A DNA stretch of 36,816 bases from a virus, in IMG/VR virus record IMGVR_UViG_3300044808_000081, positions 1 through 36,816 of that record; one strand, given 5' to 3'. Positions 22,362-29,050 of this stretch are shown one piece after another. Made by a program: the position numbers and the translations under genes. The notes beneath the pieces are model-generated. The model did no database searches. It had not been told where the DNA came from and worked only from the letters and a program-made list of their open reading frames with translations. Each line of letters opens with the position of its first letter. Within the stretch, counting starts at the first letter, position 1.

Positions 22362-24010
22362 CAGTACGAGTACAGGGTGTTGTCAACGGCTTCCTCCTGG
22401 GAGTCGAGCATCCAGCACATGATTGCCATCGCGTCGGTGACGATGCCGTCTATGCGTTTGCCGCTGGCGTCCCGGTCGGGCTTCACCGGCTTCAAGTTCT
22501 CGTTGTCGTCGCGCTTCACTTCGACGGCGTCCGCCATCCAGCGAGAGACGGGGTTACCGCCGTGGTTGAAGGTCACTCGGCCTTCGGAGTCGCGCGCCTT
22601 CACGAGACGCATCAGCTCCTTCAGCCCGGGCGACAAGGCGAACCCTTGTTTGATGAGCGTCGTCTCGAGGCCAATCTCCTCGAGCGAGTTGGCGATCGAG
22701 AGGGCGTTCCACCGGTCGATGCCGATCATCTTGCACTGGAAGGCGGTGGCGTCATCGATGATCTGGTCCCTTACGACCTTGTCGTCGATCACCTCTCCCG
22801 GGATCGCATGAACGAAGCCTTCTTTCACCCACACGCTGAAGGCGTTTCCTGTTTGCTTGTCGAGGAACGGCACGCGCGCCTCCGGGATGAAGAACCGCCG
22901 GATGACCTGATGAGGCCTGCCTGGAAAGAACCAGCTGAGTGCGGTGAGGTCCGAAGTTGCCGACATATCGAGGCCCCCGTAACACTCGAGGCCCTGGAGC
23001 TTCGTCTCGTCGATCATGCCGGCGCACTGGTCCCAGAGATGGAGAGGCATCCAGCGGGTGACCTGCTGCACCCACTGGTTGAGACGGAATTGCCGGAAGG
23101 CGTTTTCTCTCGTCGGGTCGTTGCGCGCCTCGAGCGCCTCTTGCCTGACGGTCTCGATCGAGAGGAACTTGCCGAGCGCGGGGTTGGCGTGGAACCAATT
23201 CTTCTCGTCGAAGGGGTCGGCCTCCTTCGGCGTGTTCCTCAGGTAGGCGAAGACGTGCGGCGCGCGCGAGGGATCCTCGACGATCTTCTCCATCTCCTCG
23301 TGAAGCTTGGCTGCGAAGCTCGAGGGGTCGTTGCCGGCGGTCGTGAACCCGATGAGGAGTGACTCCGGCCGTTTCCCTTGCGCGGTGCGGAGCGCCTCCC
23401 ACAGATCGGCCGACGCCTGGGTGAGGACCTCATCGATCACCGAGCCCGACGGGTTGTGGCCGAGCTCGCCCTTGGCGTCCGAGGGGATGACCTCGTAGTA
23501 GCTGTTCTTCTTCGGATCGATCAGACGGCGCGACTGCCGGTTGAAAACAAGCCGCCGAGAGAGGTGCGGCGAGAGCTCCGCCATGCGCTTCGCGACCTCG
23601 CCGACCTTGCCGGCCTGTTTCGTGTCGCTGGCAGCGCCGTATACCTCGGCCGACTCTTCGTCGTCGCCGACCAGTAGCAAGAGCACGATGGCCGCGGCGA
23701 GCTCCGACTTCCCGTTGCCTCGAGCGATCTCGATGAGGGCGACGGAGTAGAGACGGACGTACATCTGCCACTGATCGTCCCACCGGACCTCGCCGAAGAG
23801 CGGGCGCACGATCTCGTCACGTTGCCAGTCCTCGAGCACGAACGGCTTGCGCGCCCAGATGCTCTTCGTGTGGACGCACATCTTCTCGATGAACCGCTGG
23901 GCCCGATCGGCGCGCGGGACGCAGAAGTGATCGCCTCTCTTCGCGCAGCTCTTGCCGGCGAAGGTGAACCCGCAGCGCTTATGAGAGGAGCTCTGCCGCC
24001 TCGCGGTCAT
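22361..24010 (-). CDS. terL: terminase large subunit
   Basis: A 549-residue DNA packaging motor. The ATPase domain has Walker A-like ARGNGKSELAA at 96-106 and Walker B SVIDEV at about 190-195 (D193, E194). The coupling region GFTTAGNDPSSFAAK follows. The nuclease domain begins with GGLDMSATSDLTAL (D348 and D354 as likely metal ligands). It ends near MAIMCWMLDSQEE. This order fits the Terminase_1 (YmfN-type) family. Four cysteine/histidine residues at 13-30 (CGFTFAGKSC and HFC) may form a small zinc site. It overlaps the small subunit gene by 32 bases. Confidence 0.95.
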   Translation of the reverse strand: MTARRQSSSHKRCGFTFAGKSCAKRGDHFCVPRADRAQRFIEKMCVHTKSIWARKPFVLEDWQRDEIVRPLFGEVRWDDQWQMYVRLYSVALIEIARGNGKSELAAAIVLLLLVGDDEESAEVYGAASDTKQAGKVGEVAKRMAELSPHLSRRLVFNRQSRRLIDPKKNSYYEVIPSDAKGELGHNPSGSVIDEVLTQASADLWEALRTAQGKRPESLLIGFTTAGNDPSSFAAKLHEEMEKIVEDPSRAPHVFAYLRNTPKEADPFDEKNWFHANPALGKFLSIETVRQEALEARNDPTRENAFRQFRLNQWVQQVTRWMPLHLWDQCAGMIDETKLQGLECYGGLDMSATSDLTALSWFFPGRPHQVIRRFFIPEARVPFLDKQTGNAFSVWVKEGFVHAIPGEVIDDKVVRDQIIDDATAFQCKMIGIDRWNALSIANSLEEIGLETTLIKQGFALSPGLKELMRLVKARDSEGRVTFNHGGNPVSRWMADAVEVKRDDNENLKPVKPDRDASGKRIDGIVTDAMAIMCWMLDSQEEAVDNTLYSY

Positions 24011-24443
24011 CGCTCTCCTCCTTGAGGGACAGCTGCGCGCGGTCGGACGGTGTCCAGCCGAACCGCGACCCGAGGGATACGAGGAGCTGCGAGGTCTCCC
24101 TCACCCCCTGCATCGCCCGGTTGTAGACCGGCTCGTTCTGCCGGGCCCCCTTCACCAGGATCCCCCGGTGCATCAGCTTGGTGGCTTCGCGGTTGGCGAC
24201 GAGGAGCTCACAGAAGAGAGCGAAGGCGTCGACGTCCCAGACGGTCAGCACGCCGGTGCGGATCCGATCGGGTGCCAGCCGATCCCACACCTCCTGCACT
24301 GCCCTCACCAATTTGTACGGAGGCACGATTTCACCGGTAGCCGGCACCGGCTCGGCGGTGTTGATCCGGTCCTTGCGCTCGCCCTTGACGAGTTTCAGCT
24401 TCGTCGGGGTCGGTGTGCGCCCTCGGCCGCCCTTACCGGCCAT
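23979..24443 (-). CDS. terS: terminase small subunit, P27 family
   Basis: A 154-residue protein from ATG 24443 (MAGKGGRGRTPTPTKLKLVK). A TTG at 24461 would add six residues, but the GGA before it is too close to act as a ribosome site. The glycine- and lysine-rich start with TPTKLKLVKGERKDRIN and the helical body (AVQEVWDRLAPDRIRTGVLT, DAFALFCELLVANREATKLM) match the phage P27 small terminase family. It recognises phage DNA and hands it to the large subunit. The C-terminus (FGWTPSDRAQLSLKEESDDR) is the usual family ending. Confidence 0.9.
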   Translation of the reverse strand: MAGKGGRGRTPTPTKLKLVKGERKDRINTAEPVPATGEIVPPYKLVRAVQEVWDRLAPDRIRTGVLTVWDVDAFALFCELLVANREATKLMHRGILVKGARQNEPVYNRAMQGVRETSQLLVSLGSRFGWTPSDRAQLSLKEESDDREAAELLS

Positions 24444-24735
24444 GATCACGCTCTGTGACAAATCCTGACGACTTCTGTCCGGGCGTGATCGAGCTTAGGC
24501 ACCTTAGCCGCGGGGTGTGCGCACAAATTTTGAGGCCCCCCACCCCCTTCGGTAACGGAGCGTGGTCATCGCCCCGGTCAACGAGGTTGCGACACTCCGA
24601 GCCCTCGCACTCCATCGAGGCCCACGTCTCTGTCCCTGACCAGGTGACTCGCCGGCCGAAGATACAGAGCTCCTTCCACGCTTCCTCGGGAGTGAGCGAG
24701 GGGTCGACCGGTATGACGTGAACGTGTTCAGCCAC
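24433..24735 (-). CDS. small hypothetical protein upstream of terminase
   Basis: A 100-residue protein starting at a GTG within the stop region of the upstream gene (8-base overlap, GTGGCTGA). It reads VAEHVHVIPVDPSLTPEEAW, then ELCIFGRRVTWSGTETWASM, and has a Cys-rich C-terminal half (MECEGSECRNLVDRGDDHAP, KICAHTPRLRC) that could bind zinc. It ends within the terminase small gene. The family is not recognised. Confidence 0.65.
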   Translation of the reverse strand: MAEHVHVIPVDPSLTPEEAWKELCIFGRRVTWSGTETWASMECEGSECRNLVDRGDDHAPLPKGVGGLKICAHTPRLRCLSSITPGQKSSGFVTERDHGR

Positions 24736-25015
24736 GGCGACGGAACAACTCCTCGGGACCGTCGACCTTCCACCTCGTCGCAACGAGCAGGACCTTCTCC
24801 CCCGTCATGGGCTCGATCGCTTCCTTAGTCACGATCTCGGGTGTGGTCTCGGTACGCAGTTGCGCTCGGTGCTCGTCGCAAACCCGCTCCGCCTCGTCCT
24901 TCAGCTTGCGCATGATCAGGTCCTCGGTGTCGCGTCCGTTCATGCGGTGAAGGATGAGCTCGTCGATCGGGATGACTACCTCGACGTCGATGAAACCTTC
25001 GACTGTCGTCGTCAT
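24728..25015 (-). CDS. small hypothetical acidic protein
   Basis: A 95-residue protein starting at ATG with an ATGA overlap. It reads MTTTVEGFIDVEVVIPIDEL, ILHRMNGRDTEDLIMRKLKD, then EAIEPMTGEKVLLVATRWKV. There are no Cys pairs, membrane segments or DNA-binding motif. It sits in the small-gene run that leads into the terminase genes. I do not recognise the family. Confidence 0.65.
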   Translation of the reverse strand: MTTTVEGFIDVEVVIPIDELILHRMNGRDTEDLIMRKLKDEAERVCDEHRAQLRTETTPEIVTKEAIEPMTGEKVLLVATRWKVDGPEELFRRRG

Positions 25016-25254
25016 CGCTGGCCGTTCCTTCTGCGATCGGCGCCGTACATCGCATCAAGGACCAGCGCCGCGCCTTCTCTAACGATCTGGCGGCTGATGA
25101 GGTCCTGAGCAACAGCGACCATCAGTTCCCGGTTCTCATCAGGTACCTCGTCCCATTCCTTCCGGGAAGCGGTCTGCGTCTCCCACCCGAACTCAGGTGC
25201 GAGCTTCTCGTAGGAACTATGAAATTCACGAGCGATCGCTTCAGCAGCCCTCAT
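25012..25254 (-). CDS. small hypothetical protein
   Basis: An 80-residue protein from ATG 25254 (MRAAEAIAREFHSSYEKLAP), chosen because it makes an ATGA overlap with the upstream stop; a start at 25317 would lie inside the upstream gene. The body (FGWETQTASRKEWDEVPDEN followed by RELMVAVAQDLI) is a pattern common in small actinophage proteins of unknown function, with a conserved W-x-x-V-P-x-x-N-R-x-L. No domain can be named. Confidence 0.68.
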   Translation of the reverse strand: MRAAEAIAREFHSSYEKLAPEFGWETQTASRKEWDEVPDENRELMVAVAQDLISRQIVREGAALVLDAMYGADRRRNGQR

Positions 25255-25670
25255 GCCGCCACGCCGACTCGAGGTTTGGGCCCTGGCTTCCTTCGGCCCC
25301 CTCGACAGTCCGGACAAGGACCGTCCGACTTCAGGTACCCGCGGACTCGGCCGCAGATGGTGCAGCGCTTCTTCTTGCCGACGCGCTGGCGCATCTGACG
25401 ATTCGTTTCCCGCTCACAGACTCGGCAACACGTAGCTCCTTCGCCCTTCGGCTTCCGGTTCTCCGGCGTCCAGGGATGACCTCGCTTGCACGTTCTCTGC
25501 GGACCATGCCTCAGCGCAACGAGACCTCTCACGATCAGTATCGCTTCGTCCTGACCTACCGAGCCGAGAGCGATCCGTGACACGAGGCGACTCGCCTCGG
25601 AGGGAGACTCCAGGCGGTCGGTGTACCTCTGCACGTCTGGTGCAACAACGCGCGACGGGTGCCCGCTCAT
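25251..25670 (-). CDS. zinc-ribbon HNH-like protein
   Basis: A 139-residue protein with an ATGA overlap. Residues about 60-92 (TCKRGHPWTPENRKPKGEGA, then TCCRVCERETNRQMRQR) are a Cys/His motif, C-x3-H-x15-C-C-x2-C, often found in small actinophage HNH-like proteins. A second ribbon follows (RCTICGRVRGYLKSDGPCPD with C-x2-C-x11-C-x2-C). No catalytic HNH histidine/asparagine set is complete, so it is more likely a nucleic-acid-binding protein than an active nuclease. It sits just downstream of the true HNH gene and one small gene. Confidence 0.7.
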   Translation of the reverse strand: MSGHPSRVVAPDVQRYTDRLESPSEASRLVSRIALGSVGQDEAILIVRGLVALRHGPQRTCKRGHPWTPENRKPKGEGATCCRVCERETNRQMRQRVGKKKRCTICGRVRGYLKSDGPCPDCRGGRRKPGPKPRVGVAA

Positions 25671-25873
25671 CGACCAGCCACCACCTCACGCTTGTAAGAG
25701 CGTCGCTGTTGTCTCGACCAGCCCTTTCGTTTGAAGTGGTTGTCGATCATCGCCAGAGTCTCGGAGACGAACTCCTTCCGCAGCTCGGCGCTGCTGAGGT
25801 CTCCCACCTTGAGCTCGAGCTTCGCGACGCGGCGATAGCACCGGCGGATTCGCCATCGTCTCAGCCTGTTCAC
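25667..25873 (-). CDS. small basic hypothetical protein
   Basis: A 68-residue protein starting at a GTG that overlaps the HNH stop as GTGA; open frame before that start lies within the HNH gene. It is strongly basic at both ends (VNRLRRWRIRRCYRRVAKLE and KRKGWSRQQRRSYKREVVAG) with a helical middle (SAELRKEFVSETLAMIDNHF). It may bind nucleic acid. It is placed between the HNH gene and a zinc-ribbon gene. The family is not recognised. Confidence 0.6.
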   Translation of the reverse strand: MNRLRRWRIRRCYRRVAKLELKVGDLSSAELRKEFVSETLAMIDNHFKRKGWSRQQRRSYKREVVAGR

Positions 25874-26172
25874 GACAGCATCCTTGCCCGGTACTCGGCG
25901 TCCGCCTTCTTGTTGTCGGCGTCGCACATGGTCTCGAGGTTCGAGAGATCGTGGGTTCCGCCGACTCGCACCGGGATCTTGTGGTGAGCGGTGAGACGTC
26001 GGGTGGCTCCGCACCTAACGCAACGGTTGCCGTCACTCAGCAGACAGCGAGCGCGGTTCCGCCGGTACTCGGGATCGGCGTAGACAGCGTCGGTCTCTTG
26101 CTTGCAGCGAGGACAGCCGCCTCGGCCTCGGTAGCGATGACCTTTGCCGCAGAGCTTCGCGGGCATCCTCAT
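25870..26172 (-). CDS. HNH endonuclease, terminase-associated
   Basis: A 100-residue protein from ATG 26172, which makes an ATGA overlap with the peptidase gene. It begins with a zinc knuckle (CGKGHRYRGRGGCPRCKQET). The HNH fold follows (about 42-90): NRCVRCGATRRLTAHHKIPV, where C51/C54 hold the structural zinc and H63/H64 are catalytic, then VGGTHDLSNLETMCDADNKK with N78, C83 and N87. Small HNH proteins of this kind are often required with the terminase for cutting at cos sites. Location a few genes before terS fits that, although other small genes lie between. Confidence 0.9.
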   Translation of the reverse strand: MRMPAKLCGKGHRYRGRGGCPRCKQETDAVYADPEYRRNRARCLLSDGNRCVRCGATRRLTAHHKIPVRVGGTHDLSNLETMCDADNKKADAEYRARMLS

Positions 26173-26480
26173 GTGACGAGGAAGTCGACGAGCTTCGGGT
26201 TGTCCCTCAGCAGTTGCAGCAGGAGCGGCGACAACGCTGTGACGAGCTGCTCTTCCGTCTTCGTTCCGATCCCTGCGGCGCGGGTGCCAGAGATGTAGAA
26301 GAGCGCGTGGAGGCACTCATGGAGAAGGCTGTCGGCGGTCGCGTCGGGTCCCCGGTTCGGAGCCACCGTGATGATCTGCGACTCGTTGACGACGCTGCCT
26401 TCGTCCGCGGTCTCTCGAACGCCAACCTCGTAGGTGTAGGCGCCGACCGTGATCGAAGAAGGGAGCTTGGGCCCGGGCAC
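26169..26480 (-). CDS. HExxH metallopeptidase-like protein
   Basis: A 103-residue protein starting at GTG (MPGPKLPSSITVGAYTYEV). It has the zinc motif HECLH (54-58) on a helix (SLLHECLHALFY) and a later acidic KTEEQLVTALSPLLLQLLRD that may give the third zinc ligand (E76 or E77). It is short, like ImmA/IrrE-type and other phage-borne mini peptidases. One gene upstream of it, beyond a membrane protein, is an XRE regulator. In ICEBs1 the HExxH protease ImmA inactivates its XRE repressor ImmR, so a comparable pair is a reasonable hypothesis here. It may instead be a terminase-region protein with no switch role. Confidence 0.75.
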   Translation of the reverse strand: MPGPKLPSSITVGAYTYEVGVRETADEGSVVNESQIITVAPNRGPDATADSLLHECLHALFYISGTRAAGIGTKTEEQLVTALSPLLLQLLRDNPKLVDFLVT

Positions 26481-26515
26481 GCATCGACTCTAGGAAGGCA
26501 CGGCCCCCTGACGGT

Positions 26516-26525
26516 GTCTATGCAG
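26516..26525 (-). promoter_or_regulatory. CTGCATAGAC boundary site D
   Basis: An exact copy of CTGCATAGAC on the - strand, three bases after the stop codon of the small membrane-protein gene and 36 bases before the peptidase start. It marks the change from regulatory genes to the packaging block. Function is inferred. Confidence 0.55.
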
Positions 26526-26528
26526 TGC

Positions 26529-26777
26529 TCAGCGGAAGGCGTCCCACACGAGGATCCCGGTGAGCACGATCAGGACGAGGGTCAGGTAGATGACCCACCT
26601 GGTCAGTCTCTCGGCGGCCCTAGACGCCTCGACGAACTTGTTCATCATCCGTCGGTTCAACTCAGCAGCAGCGCCAGCTCCCCCAGCCCCGAACTTCGTG
26701 GTCGTTTCCCGAACGAGCTGCGTGTCGCTCCATCCCTCGAAGAGGTCGACGTCGATGTCTGGACGTTTGGGCGTCAA
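26529..26777 (-). CDS. small C-tail membrane protein
   Basis: An 82-residue protein if it begins at the TTG that overlaps the XRE stop as TTGA; the longer open frame further upstream is a shadow of the XRE gene. It reads PDIDVDLFEGWSDTQLVRET, then a Gly/Ala stretch, a charged helix (LNRRMMNKFVEASRAAERLT) and a single C-terminal membrane helix (WVIYLTLVLIVLTGILVW). It lies between a regulator and an HExxH peptidase. Whether it belongs to that pair functionally is unknown. Confidence 0.6.
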   Translation of the reverse strand: MTPKRPDIDVDLFEGWSDTQLVRETTTKFGAGGAGAAAELNRRMMNKFVEASRAAERLTRWVIYLTLVLIVLTGILVWDAFR

Positions 26778-27001
26778 CGAGATCGGTCCTTCAGCTCTAC
26801 CGACACGTCGAGGCCAAGCACATCGGCGATCGCCACAATGCTCGAGAGTGCGATGCGCTTCTTTTTGAGGAGGACGTTCACGTTCGAGCGACTGGTACCG
26901 AGCATCTTGGCGACATCGGATTGAGAGGCATCTCGGGCCTTCATCCAAAATCGGAGTTGGCGCTGAACGTCCTTGGTGAGGGCTTCGTAGTCGAAGGTCA
27001 T
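26774..27001 (-). CDS. XRE-family helix-turn-helix regulator
   Basis: A 75-residue protein with an ATGA overlap. Residues 24-70 (DASQSDVAKMLGTSRSNVNV, LLKKKRIALSSIVAIADVLG) form a full lambda-repressor-like HTH with the S-Q-x-D-V-A start of helix 2 and the R-S-N-V recognition helix. It has no dimer or cleavage domain. It is one of two clear repressor-like regulators in the window and may control the lytic genes. A HExxH peptidase gene lies two genes downstream. Confidence 0.85.
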   Translation of the reverse strand: MTFDYEALTKDVQRQLRFWMKARDASQSDVAKMLGTSRSNVNVLLKKKRIALSSIVAIADVLGLDVSVELKDRSR

Positions 27002-27165
27002 CGGTCGTTGGCGATCCTTCTGACGACGTCTTCGGTCGGTTCGTATTTCACCTTGCGACGGTGGGCTTCCGCCTTCAGAGCGAGGCGCACGTTCTCGGGA
27101 GAGGCCCCCTTTCGCTTCTTCGCCACAGCCTCGATCAGAGCCTCTACGGCCGGATCAGTTGCCAC
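26998..27165 (-). CDS. small basic hypothetical protein
   Basis: A 55-residue protein from a GTG that overlaps the end of the upstream gene. It reads DPAVEALIEAVAKKRKGASP, ENVRLALKAEAHRRKVKYEP and ends VVRRIANDR. It is charged and helical, perhaps nucleic-acid or protein-binding. A longer reading from 27222 is a shadow without a ribosome site. It ends on the start of the XRE gene. Confidence 0.55.
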   Translation of the reverse strand: MATDPAVEALIEAVAKKRKGASPENVRLALKAEAHRRKVKYEPTEDVVRRIANDR

Positions 27166-27580
27166 CGGGGTCAGGAGGAGCGATCGGTTCGTCCCGGGCG
27201 AGGAATCCGATGGACCGGACATGCTGGCCGTCGATCAAGACATCGACCGAATAAGCACCGGGCGTCGGCACCGCGACCGCCGTGAGATTGAGGACCATAG
27301 CGCTGGAGACCATCTCGCCCGGTTGGGAATCTTGGCCAGCGGACAGACCGAACTCTCCATCGAGCTCAGCGATCGAGGCCCCGTCCGTGTCCTGGATGAG
27401 GATTCGCAGCCGGTGCTGTTCTCGGGTCTCGGTCGGATGAAGGATCAGTTGCATCGCGAGGGTGAGCCCGAGAGGCGCCGGATAGATCGGCCGGTGGATT
27501 CGAGTGATCCCACCGCCGAGAACGTGAAGCAAGCCCTCTCGAACTGTGGCGGCGTCGCAGAGTAGGGCGTCGACCTCCAC
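27155..27580 (-). CDS. hypothetical beta-rich protein (DUF6941-like)
   Basis: A 141-residue protein starting at a GTG directly after the hicB stop. The opening (VDALLCDAATVREGLLHVLG followed by GGITRIHRPIYPAPLG) and later (LAMQLILHPTETREQHRLRI, IQDTDGASIAELDGEFGL, PGAYSVDVLIDGQHVRSIGF) match a domain of unknown function seen in actinobacteria and their phages, which I recall as DUF6941-like. It is probably a single beta-sandwich. The role is unknown. Confidence 0.72.
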   Translation of the reverse strand: MEVDALLCDAATVREGLLHVLGGGITRIHRPIYPAPLGLTLAMQLILHPTETREQHRLRILIQDTDGASIAELDGEFGLSAGQDSQPGEMVSSAMVLNLTAVAVPTPGAYSVDVLIDGQHVRSIGFLARDEPIAPPDPGGN

Positions 27581-27949
27581 CTAGACGGCGGACCTGGCGT
27601 CGTCGGGCTCCATCACCGTTTCGATCGTCCCCTCACCGATGGGAAGAACAGGCTTCACATGAGGGACATGGCCGTAGAAGATGGCTGAGATCAGGCTCCC
27701 GGATCCCCCCGCCGCGTCTCCGTCGATCACGGCCCCCGAGCCCACGAGAGCGATGCTCCCGGTGGTGGCCTTGATCGGCAAGCCCTCTTCGATGATGGAG
27801 GTAGGCCCTTCGGCAAACTCGGCGGCCCCCTCGAGAGCCATAGCCCGAACCTCGTCGAAGGTGTCCCCAGCCGCGGTCCACCCGGGGAGATCTGGTGAGT
27901 CGGCCCACCAGCCTTCAGACTCGTAGTGGTAGTGGATACGAACGTCCAT
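27581..27949 (-). CDS. hicB: HicB-like antitoxin with atypical C-terminus
   Basis: A 122-residue protein with a strong ribosome site (GAGAGGAGG). Residues 1-50 have the HicB partial-RNase H fold signature (VRIHYHYESEGWWADSPDLP, GWTAAGDTFDEVRAMALEGA). It would bind and block HicA. The C-terminal 70 residues (SIALVGSGAVIDGDAAGGSG and on to PDDARSAV) are Gly-rich and beta-like, not the HTH or ribbon-helix-helix DNA-binding domain usual in HicB. Autoregulation may therefore differ. It lies 12 bases after the hicA gene. Confidence 0.82.
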   Translation of the reverse strand: MDVRIHYHYESEGWWADSPDLPGWTAAGDTFDEVRAMALEGAAEFAEGPTSIIEEGLPIKATTGSIALVGSGAVIDGDAAGGSGSLISAIFYGHVPHVKPVLPIGEGTIETVMEPDDARSAV

Positions 27950-27961
27950 GGTTGCCTCCTC

Positions 27962-28192
27962 TCAAAGGAGCCGAAGCGCCTCGTCCTGGCCGAGACCAAC
28001 GTCCTTTGTCAGTATCTTCCTCACCACGCCCGGTGCCAAGGTCGCTCGGTCGTGGAAGGAGAACCTCAATTCAGGATACCCGGCCTCCGACCGTAGCGTC
28101 CGGTGGGACCCGGACTGCCGAACCACCTCGTAGTTGAGGGGCTCCCTACAGAGAACGGCCAGCATCTTCCGGGCCTTTAGCGAGGGGAACAT
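27962..28192 (-). CDS. hicA: HicA-type mRNA interferase toxin
   Basis: A 76-residue protein with the HicA dsRBD-like pattern: KARKMLAVLCREPLNYEVVR then the catalytic region QSGSHRTLR (H30), RFSFHDRATLAPGVVRKILT and the final helix. HicA toxins cut mRNA on ribosomes or free mRNA and halt growth. With the next gene it forms a toxin-first pair. In a prophage this could stabilise the element or block other phages. The upstream 39-base gap is one of the few gaps in the operon and may hold a promoter. Confidence 0.85.
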   Translation of the reverse strand: MFPSLKARKMLAVLCREPLNYEVVRQSGSHRTLRSEAGYPELRFSFHDRATLAPGVVRKILTKDVGLGQDEALRLL

Positions 28193-28231
28193 CTTTCAAG
28201 AGTAGTGCCGAGGTGCTACGAAATCCCCCTT
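28193..28231 (-). promoter_or_regulatory. gap before hicA, possible promoter
   Basis: A 39-base non-coding gap before hicA contains TACTCT, which fits a TANNNT -10 box, 6 bases before the GAAAG ribosome site. No clear -35 is seen. A local promoter would let the toxin-antitoxin pair be expressed in the lysogen. This is only a weak motif match. Confidence 0.3.
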
Positions 28232-28678
28232 TCATCCGGCGATGCAGAACCCCCCTAGATCTACCCCTCGAAGGCGATAGTGAGCGGTGACGCCGTCGAA
28301 GTCGATGAGCTCGTAGGTCCACACGTTGACCCAGTCGTCGGAGAAGGAGATCCCGCCGGCCTCATCCATCAGGAGCGGCGCCCGGCCCTCGGCCCGAAAG
28401 TATCGCTTCGGCTCGGCCCTCACTCGGTAGGTGACCCCGTCGTCCGGCCCCCCGTGGAACACCACGATGTAAGGGAACTCCCGGATCCGGGCGAGGTGTC
28501 TCTCGTCAACGATCGAGAGCTGGGTGGGTCGCTGCTTACGTGACTCCCGAGTGCAGTCTTTGCAGTGATGGAGCCGGCCCCCGGTCGACCAGTAGTTGCG
28601 ATGGAACTCGCTGAGGGGCTTCGCCTTCCCGCAGGTGCGGCAGTGCCTCGTCCCGGTCGGCATAGGGGGTGCCAGCAC
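28232..28678 (-). CDS. zinc-ribbon protein with C-terminal beta domain
   Basis: A 148-residue protein starting at a GTG next to the upstream stop; an ATG at 28663 is a possible later start. The N-terminal 45 residues carry a ribbon of the type HCRTCGKAKPLSEFHRNYWS followed by HHCKDCTRESRKQ (C-x2-C and C-x2-C), as in small phage HNH-like proteins. The C-terminal 100 residues (FPYIVVFHGGPDDGVTYRVR, then VNVWTYELIDFDGVTAHYRL) form a beta-barrel-like domain found alone in other actinophage proteins. This fused arrangement may be a nucleic-acid-binding protein. The function is unknown. Confidence 0.7.
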   Translation of the reverse strand: MLAPPMPTGTRHCRTCGKAKPLSEFHRNYWSTGGRLHHCKDCTRESRKQRPTQLSIVDERHLARIREFPYIVVFHGGPDDGVTYRVRAEPKRYFRAEGRAPLLMDEAGGISFSDDWVNVWTYELIDFDGVTAHYRLRGVDLGGFCIAG

Positions 28679-29050
28679 CTAACTGGCCTTTGAGGAGACG
28701 TGTACGTATCGCCTCTCACATGCGACGGAACGGCGTTTCGGGTCCCTTGGTCCGTCGGCGGTCTCTGACGGGCTGAATGCGTCCGTTCTGACCCATACGA
28801 GCTTGCCGGATCTCTCGATCACTCGGAACCTGCGGGTGCCGTCCTTCTTCTTCAGGTCGAAGGGGTCCCTGCAGCCTCTGTCTGTCTGGTGAGCGGTGAA
28901 GACGGTCTCTGAGCCGAAGGTTCGATGGCAGACGACGCAGTGGAGCTCGGAGGTTCCGTGGCCGGTGACGTGGCAGTGGTCGCAGTGCCACACAACCCCC
29001 GTCGGGACGTGGCCGTGCGCCTCGGAGTAGGTGCAGATCGCACATGTCAC
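28679..29050 (-). CDS. FDXHR-like multi-zinc-finger protein
   Basis: A 123-residue protein starting at GTG with a GTGA overlap. It has at least three Cys/His pairs: CAICTYSEAHGH, WHCDHCHVTGHG and CVVCHRTFGSETVFTAHQTD followed by RGC. The last segment matches the small actinophage zinc family known as FDXHR (C-x2-C-x3-F-x8-H-x5-C). The C-terminal half (RFRVIERSGKLVWVRTDAF) is beta-rich and basic. It may bind DNA or RNA; the specific role is unknown. Confidence 0.75.
   Translation of the reverse strand: MTCAICTYSEAHGHVPTGVVWHCDHCHVTGHGTSELHCVVCHRTFGSETVFTAHQTDRGCRDPFDLKKKDGTRRFRVIERSGKLVWVRTDAFSPSETADGPRDPKRRSVACERRYVHVSSKAS

Noticed and set aside
22447-22457. A fifth CTGCATAGAC-like site (GTCTATGCG on the + strand)
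   Set aside because: It matches only nine bases or fewer, lies inside the terminase coding region and not at a gene boundary.
22238-23362. A 374-codon + strand open frame opposite portal and terminase
   Set aside because: It is the complement of the conserved terminase nuclease region; composition is shadow-like.
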